Shown here piece after piece: positions 7,670 to 14,523 of a stretch of 64,000 nt of DNA. Position numbers and translations under genes: made by a program. Source of the DNA: Labilibaculum euxinicum (lineage in GTDB: Bacteria; Bacteroidota; Bacteroidia; Bacteroidales; Marinifilaceae). Each line of letters opens with the position of its first letter. The stretch's first letter is position 1. The notes under the pieces were generated by a model that was not told the origin of the DNA, ran no database searches, and saw only the letters and a program-made list of their open reading frames with translations. The stretch covers positions 62,001 to 126,000 of the forward strand of contig NZ_WTCR01000010.1 of assembly GCF_009795715.1 (NCBI RefSeq). Reading direction: 5' to 3'.

Positions 7670-9079
7670 ATGATTAAATCTTTACGCACCTTATTGCACT
7701 TTTCCATTATTCTTACATTTATAGTGAGCTGTTCGCCAAATACGACAGCAGCTAAACGCAGACCTCCGGAATGGGTAAAAGAGCGTCCAATTTCATCAGA
7801 ATATTATATCGGCATAGCTGTGGTTAAAAAAAATGCCAATGAAACAAGCTATATGCAATTGGCCAGAAATCAGGCTTTACAGGATTTATGTTCCGAAATT
7901 TCCATCTCTATTTCCTCCAATTCTGTTCTGCATCAATTCGAAAACAACACGAGTTTTAAAGAAGAGTTTGAAGCAGATATCAAAACATCTCTTGTTCAGG
8001 ATTTGGAAGGATACGAAATGGTTGCTTCCTGGGATAATAAAAAAGAAGGAGAATATTGGGTTTACTATCAATTGTCAAAAAATCAGTATGCTCTGCTAAA
8101 AAGAGTGAAACTGAACAAAGCAAAAAAGCTGTCGCAAAGCTATTTTGAAGAAGGAAAACAATACGAGAACCAACTCGACCTTTTTCAAGCATTAAATTAC
8201 TATGCCAAATCTCTGGATGCAATAAAAAATCATCTGGATGAAGATCTTAGCGTAATGACATTGGATGGAACTATCAATTTAGGAACAGATATTTACAATT
8301 CCATCCAAAACATTTTTACCAGAACACAACTCACTCCGGCAAAAAAGGCCATTCAACTCGAAATATCAACTTCACAAAAGGAACCAATTCTGGTAAAAGC
8401 TGTTTGGCTGGCCGATGAAGGTGAAAAATTGATTTCTCAATTGCCCCTGAAACTTAAATTCACAAAAGGAGAAGGCATTTTGAATGGAAACGTATCGACA
8501 GACCAGTTTGGTTATGCATCTTCTGTATTATCAAAAGTTACGTCGCGCCAAAAACTACAGGAAATTACTGTTTCTCTTGATCTTTCATCAATTTTGGATG
8601 AAAGCAACGAAAATTACGAATTAAACAAACTCTTCTTCACTGAAGAATCAGCACCAAAAAGTAAAATCATTTTAAATGTAGAGCGACTAAAGGCTTACCT
8701 AAATTTTAGCGAAAAAATATTTGGAGAAGATTCTAAACGAGGAATTTTAGAGAACAATTTAAAGAAAGAATTATCTGAAAATTTCTTCTCATTTACAAAT
8801 AATAAAGATCAGGCCAAAGTTATTCTTGATATCAATACCAATGTAACAAAAGGTGAAATTAAAGAAGGCCGCAACTACAAAGTTTACATCGTATATCTGG
8901 ATTGTTTTTTCTCGCTTACCGATGTTAAAACAGGCATGGAAATTTTTAACGATGCCATATACGAAGTAAAAGGCATGAAACCCATTAGCTACGATTACGC
9001 AGTGAAAGAAGCTTACGAACAAGCTGTTGATGAAATAAACAACACGATTGTTCCTAAACTAAATCAACTTGATTTATAA
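7670..9079 (+). CDS. LPP20-family-like lipoprotein
   Basis: I start the gene at ATG 7670 (MIKSLRTLLHFSIILTFIVSC), which gives a lipoprotein signal with lipobox IVSC. The frame extends back to 7610, but that would bury the promoter box. The mature protein begins with a polar linker and RPPEWVKERP, then an LPP20-like domain (YYIGIAVVKK, QLARNQALQDLCSEISISISS, EGEYWVYYQLSK), a coiled region that may be TPR-like, and a C-terminal beta-rich region. It is probably anchored on the inner face of the outer membrane. Role unknown. A smaller lipoprotein of the same type follows after a 155-base gap that holds a repeat element. Confidence 0.75.
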   Translation: MIKSLRTLLHFSIILTFIVSCSPNTTAAKRRPPEWVKERPISSEYYIGIAVVKKNANETSYMQLARNQALQDLCSEISISISSNSVLHQFENNTSFKEEFEADIKTSLVQDLEGYEMVASWDNKKEGEYWVYYQLSKNQYALLKRVKLNKAKKLSQSYFEEGKQYENQLDLFQALNYYAKSLDAIKNHLDEDLSVMTLDGTINLGTDIYNSIQNIFTRTQLTPAKKAIQLEISTSQKEPILVKAVWLADEGEKLISQLPLKLKFTKGEGILNGNVSTDQFGYASSVLSKVTSRQKLQEITVSLDLSSILDESNENYELNKLFFTEESAPKSKIILNVERLKAYLNFSEKIFGEDSKRGILENNLKKELSENFFSFTNNKDQAKVILDINTNVTKGEIKEGRNYKVYIVYLDCFFSLTDVKTGMEIFNDAIYEVKGMKPISYDYAVKEAYEQAVDEINNTIVPKLNQLDL

Positions 9080-9080
9080 G

Positions 9081-9224
9081 AATAGATTTGAGAGATCACA
9101 TCTCCATTGAAATAAATTAAATAGTAAAATAATTTAAAAGATAGATATTGAGATTTTCAAAAGAGAAGCATTTTTCAACAATAAAAATCATCTCGCTTCT
9201 CCCATCTCATTTCTAAAATCTAAA
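9081..9224. repeat. Intergenic dyad element, copy 1 (144 bases)
   Basis: The element starts AATAGATTTGAGA and ends CTAAAATCTAAA, the same ends and nearly the same length as the element at 19095-19236 between mutA and mutB. The ends are imperfect inverted repeats of one another (GATTTGAGA versus TCTCATTTCTAAAATC). The interior is only weakly similar. It fills the whole gap between the two LPP20-like genes. It might be a miniature mobile element or a repeated untranslated-region structure. Confidence 0.55.
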
Positions 9225-9234
9225 GCAGGAAAAT

Positions 9235-9834
9235 ATGAAAACAAGAAAATTACACAAAAGCTTGTTCCTTGGATTAGGAATTTTACTGATTGCAGGAATG
9301 AGTTCTTGCGGATCGGCTGAAAAAGCAGTTAGTACTAAAGCACAAGGCGAAGAATTGATTGAAGTTTATTGCACCGGACCAGATTACCAAAGTGATAAAA
9401 ACAATTTTAGAGCTTCTGCTATTGGCGAAAGTTTAGATCAGATGGTGTCTAAAAAGAAAGCCGGCACCAATGCACGTGCCGAACTGGCGACACTAATTCA
9501 GTCTACAATTAAAGGAACTATTGACAACTACGTGAACTCAACTGAATTAAATAATGTTGAACAAGTTGAAGAACGTTTTGAAGGTTTAACCCGCGAGGTG
9601 ATTAACCAACAATTGAACAACATCAAAGTAATTTGCGAGAAGCAAACTAAAACCGGTGAAAACAAATACAAAACATACATTGCCCTGGAGATGAGCTCAA
9701 AAGATTTGGAGGAAGCAATCAACCAAAAATTATCGCAGGATGACAAGTTAAAAGTTGATTACGATTACGAAAAATTCAAAGAAACTTTTAATACCGAGAT
9801 GCAAAAACTGGAAGCTCAGCAAAGAGGATTCTAA
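9235..9834 (+). CDS. LPP20-like small lipoprotein
   Basis: The 199-residue protein has a lipoprotein signal (MKTRKLHKSLFLGLGILLIAG, then MSSC as lipobox). The mature part contains FRASAIGESLDQMVSKKKAGTNARAELATLI, YVNSTEL, and KYKTYIALEMSSKDLEEAI, the arrangement of the LPP20 fold. It resembles the N-terminal half of the preceding gene (QLARNQALQDLCSEI versus KKAGTNARAELATLI). The two probably form a duplicated pair acting in the same envelope process. Exact function unknown. Confidence 0.75.
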   Translation: MKTRKLHKSLFLGLGILLIAGMSSCGSAEKAVSTKAQGEELIEVYCTGPDYQSDKNNFRASAIGESLDQMVSKKKAGTNARAELATLIQSTIKGTIDNYVNSTELNNVEQVEERFEGLTREVINQQLNNIKVICEKQTKTGENKYKTYIALEMSSKDLEEAINQKLSQDDKLKVDYDYEKFKETFNTEMQKLEAQQRGF

Positions 9835-9868
9835 GCAAAAAAAAAACAATATTCTAATATAAGCTGAA

Positions 9869-9910
9869 AAAATGGCCATTCCTTTCATAAGAAATGGCCA
9901 TTTTAAAATC
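9869..9910. terminator. Bidirectional terminator hairpin
   Basis: AAAATGGCCATTTC-type arms (9869-9882 and 9891-9904), each containing the palindrome AATGGCCATT, are followed by TTTT on the plus side and preceded by AAAA. The hairpin serves both the lipoprotein gene and the convergent barrel gene. Confidence 0.75.
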
Positions 9911-9926
9911 AAAAAAATACTATAAT

Positions 9927-10445
9927 CTAAATATTAAAAAGTACACCAACAGCCAGGTTAACATTCTCATAAGCTGTGTTGTATTTAAAATCACCAAAAA
10001 ACTGAACATCACCACCCGTTCTAGCTCCGATACCTAAATTCAAACCAACTTTTGAATCGGAACCTGAAAAAGTTCCGAACTCGCCAAAATTTACCGACGC
10101 ATCGATATAAGAATAATTTAAACCTCCTATGGCATATACTTTTAAAGTCTCTTCCTTTACAAAATTATAATGTGCATCCACATCCAACACATATTCAGTA
10201 AGATCTATACCAGAGGGAGAACTTGGGAAGAAATAAGTAAATCCTGGAGCAATTGAAAATGATTCATTCAACTCATACAATCCTTTAACTCCAATACCAA
10301 ATGCCGCAGCCTCACTTCCGTCATCATCAATAGAAAGTTTAGTTCCAAGAACCAAATTTCCGCCCAATTTCATCTGTGCACTTGCTTCAAGGCCTGCAAA
10401 AATCATAACGGCAACAGCAATTAGAAATAAAATTTTCTTTTCCAT
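9927..10445 (-). CDS. Small outer-membrane beta-barrel protein
   Basis: The ATG at 10445 gives 172 residues starting MEKKILFLIAVAVMIFAGLEASAQ, a clean signal peptide ending in ASAQ; the frame extends upstream to 10523 without family sense. The mature part is alternating beta strands (LGGNLVLGTKLSI, AAFGIGVKGLYELNESFSIAPGFTYFF, KVYAIGGLNYSYI, VGLNLGIGARTG) and ends VNLAVGVLFNI, typical of eight-stranded OmpA/OmpW-like barrels that end in an aromatic or hydrophobic residue. It probably sits in the outer membrane; the ligand is unknown. Confidence 0.8.
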   Translation of the reverse strand: MEKKILFLIAVAVMIFAGLEASAQMKLGGNLVLGTKLSIDDDGSEAAAFGIGVKGLYELNESFSIAPGFTYFFPSSPSGIDLTEYVLDVDAHYNFVKEETLKVYAIGGLNYSYIDASVNFGEFGTFSGSDSKVGLNLGIGARTGGDVQFFGDFKYNTAYENVNLAVGVLFNI

Positions 10446-10613
10446 AATTTTAGTTTTAGGTTTAAAATTACTTACTCCGAATATCGAAGACAATATGAAA
10501 TTTAATTGTTTCACAATAAACAAACAAATTTAAATCAACACCTATTACCTGTATACTAAACCTATATCTACACAAACGAAACAAGCTCATATTCAAACCC
10601 ATTTCTTTTCCGC

Positions 10614-10703
10614 GATCATATTCAGACTAACCGGAACACAGCACAGAAGTGCAAAAAAAGTGATCTGAGGTATCTTTGATGTTGATGCCAAAACAATTCT
10701 GAT
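10614..10703 (+). pseudogene. Decayed duplicate of the prfB 5' end including its frameshift site
   Basis: Bases 10667-10703 match prfB bases 10895-10931 at 34 of 37 positions by eye: GAGGTATCTTTGA, one change, GTTGATGCCAAAA, one change, AATTC, one change, GAT. Upstream similarity continues in pieces (GATCA-AT-CAGAC and GCAC-GAAG) back to about 10614, matching the prfB start codon region. The copy has no usable start or open frame: its TGA is followed by T, not C, and there are indels. It looks like a remnant of a local tandem duplication with an offset of about 228 bases. Confidence 0.75.
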
Positions 10704-10787
10704 TTCCTTTTGCAAAGCTGAATCTTAAAATATTCATCGAAGTGTTATTTCTTTTTTCTGAAAACAACATTACACCTTCTTTTCAAA

Positions 10788-10817
10788 TTGTTCCTTCCTC
10801 TTTGTTTATTACCTTTA
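10788..10817 (+). promoter_or_regulatory. prfB promoter (TTG-N19-TACCTTTA)
   Basis: The -33 TTG (10788-10790) and the -7 box TACCTTTA (10810-10817) are 19 bases apart, the spacing used by the Bacteroidota housekeeping sigma factor. The last base of the -7 box departs from consensus. The box ends 24 bases before the prfB ATG. Confidence 0.5.
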
Positions 10818-10841
10818 CACTTCAATTAATAATTTACAAAA

Positions 10842-11940
10842 ATGATCACATCAGACCAGCTAAAAAGTTTAGCGGAGCGCACGGAAGCGTTAAGGAGGTA
10901 TCTTTGACGTTGATGCCAAAATAATTCAGATACAGGAAGAAGAATTGAGAACTCAGGCTCCCGGATTTTGGGACAATGCAAAAGAGGCTGAAATTCAAAT
11001 GCGAAAAGTAAGAGGGCTTAAATCCTGGGTAGATTCTTACAATGAAGCAAAAGAAGCAATTGACGACCTTCAGATATTATTCGATTTCGCCAAGGAAGAT
11101 GAAGCATCACCGGAGGAGGTAGACGAGCAATTTGCAGCTGCACAAAGCTTAATTGAAGCTCTTGAGTTAAGAAATATGCTCCGAAAAGAAGAAGATAAAC
11201 TGGGAGCCATTCTAAAAATAAATTCGGGCGCCGGTGGAACTGAAAGTTGTGATTGGTGCGAAATGCTCTACCGAATGTATTTACGGTACGGCGAAGCTCA
11301 TGGCTATAAGGTAAGTTCATTGGAATATCAGGAAGGTGACGAAGCCGGAATTAAATCGGCAACTCTCGAATTTGAAGGTGATTTTGCTTACGGATTTTTA
11401 AAATCCGAAAATGGCGTGCACCGCTTGGTTCGTCTTTCTCCATTTAATGCAGCCAACAAACGAATGACTACTTTTGCATCGGTCTATGTTTATCCTGCCA
11501 TTGACGATACCATCGAAATTGAAATCAATCCTGCTGATATCAGTTGGGATACTTTCCGTTCGGGTGGTGCCGGCGGACAAAATGTAAATAAAGTGGAAAC
11601 AGGTGTTCGGTTACGACATGCTCCAACCGGAATCATCATTGAAAATACCGAAACCCGCTCCCAATTTGGGAACCGCGAAAATGCACTTCGATTGCTGAAA
11701 TCGCAGCTATACGAATTGGAACTAAGAAAACGTCAGGAGGAAACGGACAAAATTGAAGGTTCGAAAAAGAAAATTGAATGGGGTTCACAAATTCGTTCCT
11801 ATGTAATGCAACCTTACAAACTGGTTAAGGATGTAAGAACAGGCCACGAAACTTCCAATGTTCAAGCCGTTTTAGATGGCGGTTTGGATGGATTCATCAA
11901 AGCATTCCTAATGGAATTCAGCGAGGAAGATAAAAAATAA
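10842..11940 (+). CDS. prfB: Peptide chain release factor 2 with programmed +1 frameshift
   Basis: The gene is split into two frames. The zero frame from ATG 10842 reads [21 protein letters not shown] and stops at TGA 10905-10907. A +1 shift gives [23 protein letters not shown] and continues to TAA 11940, about 365 residues in all. The shift site AGGAGG-TAT-CTT-TGA-C is the standard autoregulatory site of bacterial RF2: low RF2 slows TGA recognition and favours the shift. The stop-recognition motif SPF is at residues 199-201 and the peptidyl-hydrolysis GGQ at 244-246. Annotation software will usually miss the first 21 codons. RF2 reads UGA and UAA. Its methylase PrmC is encoded nearby. Confidence 0.96.
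10893..10908 (+). promoter_or_regulatory. prfB +1 recoding site
   Basis: An internal Shine-Dalgarno-like AGGAGG (10893-10898), three bases, then CTT TGA C (10902-10908). The spacing matches that of the well-studied E. coli prfB site. It is notable that this AGGAGG is kept although genes in this window otherwise show almost no Shine-Dalgarno sequences. Confidence 0.93.
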
Positions 11941-11952
11941 AAGATATCCTGT

Positions 11953-11989
11953 AGTAGGGATCTTGCATGCAAGATCCCTACTCTTTTTT
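11953..11989 (+). terminator. prfB terminator, 30-base perfect palindrome
   Basis: AGTAGGGATCTTGCA and its reverse complement form a perfect 30-base palindrome, followed by TTTTTT. It also overlaps the stop codon of the convergent small membrane gene. Confidence 0.85.
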
Positions 11990-12193
11990 ATTTTTTGGTT
12001 TAAACATCCCTCCTATCAGCACACCAAAAAGTAAACCATAAGGCACCATTGTGTACCAATTGGCCTGAATGGGGCAAGTACCTGAAACACAACCAACATA
12101 TTTCCAGTAAAGGAATCCACCCAGCAGACCAAGCAGCCCTCCTATAATTTCAAATTTTCTATTTTTAATTAGCTTTTTCACCATCTCAAACAT
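11978..12193 (-). CDS. DUF6132-like small membrane protein
   Basis: The 71-residue protein has two predicted membrane helices (IIGGLLGLLGGFLYWKYVGC and MVPYGLLFGVLIGGMF) separated by a VGCVSGTCPIQANW loop with two cysteines (CxxxxC). Such short proteins with GC-SGTCPI loops are common in Bacteroidota and are annotated DUF6132. Function unknown; a link with thiol or sulfur chemistry is possible from the cysteine pair but unproven. ATG 12193 or 12184 could start it. Confidence 0.75.
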   Translation of the reverse strand: MFEMVKKLIKNRKFEIIGGLLGLLGGFLYWKYVGCVSGTCPIQANWYTMVPYGLLFGVLIGGMFKPKNKKE

Positions 12194-12238
12194 ATGTATC
12201 TATTTATATAATTTAAACTTAGTAAAGAATATTCCATA

Positions 12239-12901
12239 ATGAAATCATTTATCACTTTTTTATTGGCATTTTTTTTATGCTCACAAGCAAATCTCTTTGC
12301 ACAGAAAAACAGACTGAACAAAGAGAGAGAAAAGGAAGGCAGATGGGAAGAATATTTCAAGGATGGAAAACTAGCTGGAACTGGGGCATATAAAAATGGA
12401 AAAAAAGTAGGGAAGTGGGAAGAATACACGAATAGGAATATTAGCTTTCGGATAATAAGGTATAAAAATGGAAAAAAACAGGGAAAAGAAATTTGGTACA
12501 GAAACCAGAAATTCTTTAAAACCCGTTTAAAACTTAAAAAAGTTGGTAAAATAGCAGGTAAAATAAGATTTAAAAATGGAAAGGAAGAGGGGAGATATAG
12601 AGCTTACCATTATAATGGAAAATTATCAACCACAGGAGTATATGAAAACGGAGAAAAACAAGGAGAATGGATCTCGTATTGGGCAAACAGAAATTTAAAG
12701 AAAAAGTGTACTTATAAAAATGATGTGAGAGAAGGTGAATGGATTTTCTACTTCGAAAATGGAGATTTAGAAGAAAAAGGGAATTATAAAAATGGTGTGA
12801 GAGAAGGTGAATGGACTACCTACAATAAAGATGGAAGTGTGGACCAAAAAGCAATCTTTAAAAATGGCCGTACAAAAGATAAATATCCTGTATTGGATTG
12901 A
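12239..12901 (+). CDS. Exported YwqK/MORN-like repeat protein
   Basis: The 220-residue protein has a signal peptide (MKSFITFLLAFFLCSQANLFAQ) and then seven or eight repeats of about 20-23 residues with the pattern Y-K-N-G-K-xx-G-x-W-x-x-Y-x-x-x-G-x-L, as in the MORN-variant repeats of YwqK-like proteins. YwqK of Bacillus is described as an antitoxin, but secreted Bacteroidota relatives are generally uncharacterised, so no toxin role is claimed. A near-identical but frameshifted copy follows 50 bases downstream. Confidence 0.8.
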   Translation: MKSFITFLLAFFLCSQANLFAQKNRLNKEREKEGRWEEYFKDGKLAGTGAYKNGKKVGKWEEYTNRNISFRIIRYKNGKKQGKEIWYRNQKFFKTRLKLKKVGKIAGKIRFKNGKEEGRYRAYHYNGKLSTTGVYENGEKQGEWISYWANRNLKKKCTYKNDVREGEWIFYFENGDLEEKGNYKNGVREGEWTTYNKDGSVDQKAIFKNGRTKDKYPVLD

Positions 12902-12951
12902 TTTTATTGCATAAAAAAGGAAACATCAACAAACACTTTTTAAGAAAAAAA

Positions 12952-13637
12952 ATGAAAACATATATCACTTTTTTATTGGCATTTTTTTTATTCTCACAAG
13001 CAAATCTCTTTGCTCAGAAAAACAGGCTTAATAAAGAGGGAGAAAAGGAAGGCAGATGGGAAGAATATTTCAAAGATGGAAAGCTAGCTGCCACTGGAGC
13101 ATATAAAAATGGAAAAAAAAAGGAAAGTGGACAGAATACACGAATTGGGATAGAAGCTTCTGCAAGCTAAAGTATAAAGACGGAAAAAAACAAGGAGAGC
13201 AAATTTGGTACAGGAACCGGGAATTGTATAAAACCCGTTTAAAACTTAAAAAAGTCGGTAAAAGAGCAAGTAAAGTAAGATTTGAAAATGGAAGGAAAGA
13301 GGGGAAATGGAAAGATTATTTTATAAGCGGAAAGTTATGGGGCAAAGGGAAGTATAAAAACGGAAAAAAAGAAGGACAAGAGAGCTGGTATTGGGAGAAT
13401 GGAAACACAAATAGAAAGGGAACATATAAGGATGGCAAACAAGAAGGTGAATGGCACTGGTACTCCAAAAACGGAAAGCTAGAGGAAAAGGGGACTTACA
13501 AAAATGGTGTGAGAGAAGGAGAATGGACTACCTATAATGAAGATGGAAGTGTGAATCAAAAAGCCATGTTTAAAAATGGTCGTACAAAAGATGAATATCC
13601 TATAGAGGTCATTAATACAGATAACACAAACCCCTAA
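12952..13637 (+). pseudogene. Second YwqK/MORN-like gene, split by a -1 frame break at an A9 tract
   Basis: The start MKTYITFLLAFFLFSQANLFAQKNRLNKE is nearly identical to the previous gene. The zero frame reads into EASAS and stops at 13168-13170. The -1 frame from the A-run at 13113-13121 reads GKWTEYTNWDRSFCKLKYKDGKK and continues as normal repeats to TAA 13637. Comparison with copy 1 suggests an ancestral A10 run that lost one A. The zero frame contains A AAA AAG (13116-13122), so slippage would restore the full product. It may be a pseudogene, a phase-variable gene, a slippage-expressed gene or a sequencing error. Confidence 0.75.
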
Positions 13638-13661
13638 AATGTAAAATGGGAGAGTGTTCAC

Positions 13662-14042
13662 GAAATAGTTTGATGTTTTTTTAGTAGAATGGCCTTCCCT
13701 TGCTGCAGAAAAGTGCATCCGGTTTGTCAAACGGACATTTCCAGTACAAGAAAAGCCCGTACTGTTGATCGAAGGGGGTTTTCTACAATTGGAAAATAAC
13801 ATTTGAATGGTCGTACGCTGTTTTTTACCAAATGAAAAGCTCACCGGATGAGTGGAACGGCATTTTACTGCACCCGAAAAGCCTTCTTTTTAGTCGAACG
13901 GCATTTCCCGGATTCTGGAAGTACGAACCGATCAGACGAGTATAATTTTTCAGACTACGAAAAGGGGGTTTGTGTGCCCTTACAAATAATCTGACAACAG
14001 GAAGTAAGCCGGTTTCAAATTTTCAGTCATCTAAAGCCAGGG
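13662..14042. repeat. Degenerate tandem array with a 42-base period
   Basis: The anchor GAAAAG (or a close variant) occurs at 13708, 13750, 13792, 13834, 13876, 13918, 13959 and 14001: spacings 42, 42, 42, 42, 42, 41, 42. Each unit carries a second core near GTCGAACGGCATTTTCC at a constant offset. A diverged unit precedes at 13662. The period equals 14 codons, but no frame on either strand stays open through the array. It fills the gap between the broken YwqK-like gene and arsC. It is not a CRISPR array: repeats are degenerate throughout and there are no spacers. Confidence 0.7.
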
Positions 14043-14098
14043 ATTGCAATAAATAGGTGAATATCTTCAAATCTGTCTTTCCATTATCTGTAAAGCCG

Positions 14099-14106
14099 TA
14101 TATTTG
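14099..14106 (+). promoter_or_regulatory. -7 box TATATTTG for the arsC-like gene
   Basis: An exact TAnnTTTG match, 33 bases before the ATG at 14140; the -33 box is not clear. Confidence 0.5.
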
Positions 14107-14139
14107 TATCACTTATTAAATAGTAAATCAGAAATAAAA

Positions 14140-14481
14140 ATGTTGAAAATCTATCACAATCCGCGTTGTTCCAAAAGTAGAGCAGGTTTAAAATATTTAC
14201 AAGACAAAGGCTTGGAACCTGAAATTCGTTTGTATCTAAAAGATGAGTTTACCGAAGCCGAACTTGCTGATGTATTGATGAGAATGGCTAAACAACCTTG
14301 GGAAATTATCCGCACTCACGAAAAATTATACAAAACCGATTTTAAAGGGAAAAATTTTAATGCCGATGAGTGGATCAAAATCTTAATTGAATATCCAAAC
14401 CTGATTCAACGCCCTATTGTTGTAAAAGACCACAAAGCAATATTCGCTGTGCCTGCTGAAAATGTAGAAGAGATTTTGTAG
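14140..14481 (+). CDS. Arsenate reductase (glutaredoxin-type, ArsC/Spx family)
   Basis: From ATG 14140 the protein is 113 residues and begins MLKIYHNPRCSKSR, with the ArsC active-site Cys10 in NPRCSKSR. Further family marks are LKYLQDKG, IIRTHEKLYK, NLIQRPIVVKDHKAIFAVPAENV. Members reduce arsenate with glutaredoxin; many chromosomal copies have no arsenic operon around them, as here, and physiological substrates may differ. The upstream extension to 14104 would overlap the promoter box. It is followed 42 bases later by fumC, possibly co-transcribed. Confidence 0.88.
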   Translation: MLKIYHNPRCSKSRAGLKYLQDKGLEPEIRLYLKDEFTEAELADVLMRMAKQPWEIIRTHEKLYKTDFKGKNFNADEWIKILIEYPNLIQRPIVVKDHKAIFAVPAENVEEIL

Positions 14482-14523
14482 TTGCTTTCTTATGATTTCT
14501 GATTCATTAGTCAAATTTAGATC

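Noticed and set aside
10742-10924. Short frame taken as a separate 60-residue gene before prfB
   Set aside because: Its last part is the true RF2 N terminus from ATG 10842; the upstream part covers the promoter and leader.
12178-12429. Minus-strand frame antisense to the first YwqK-like gene
   Set aside because: Its serine/phenylalanine-rich composition is the mirror of the lysine/glutamate-rich true gene.
13479-13844. A 121-codon minus-strand frame beginning at GTG
   Set aside because: It covers part of the 42-base array and then runs antisense through the YwqK-like repeats. It has no proper start and breaks at the sixth array unit, so it reflects the period of the array, not a gene.
13662-14042. 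CRISPR array
   Set aside because: Units are degenerate throughout, there are no unique spacers between identical repeats, and no cas gene is in the window.
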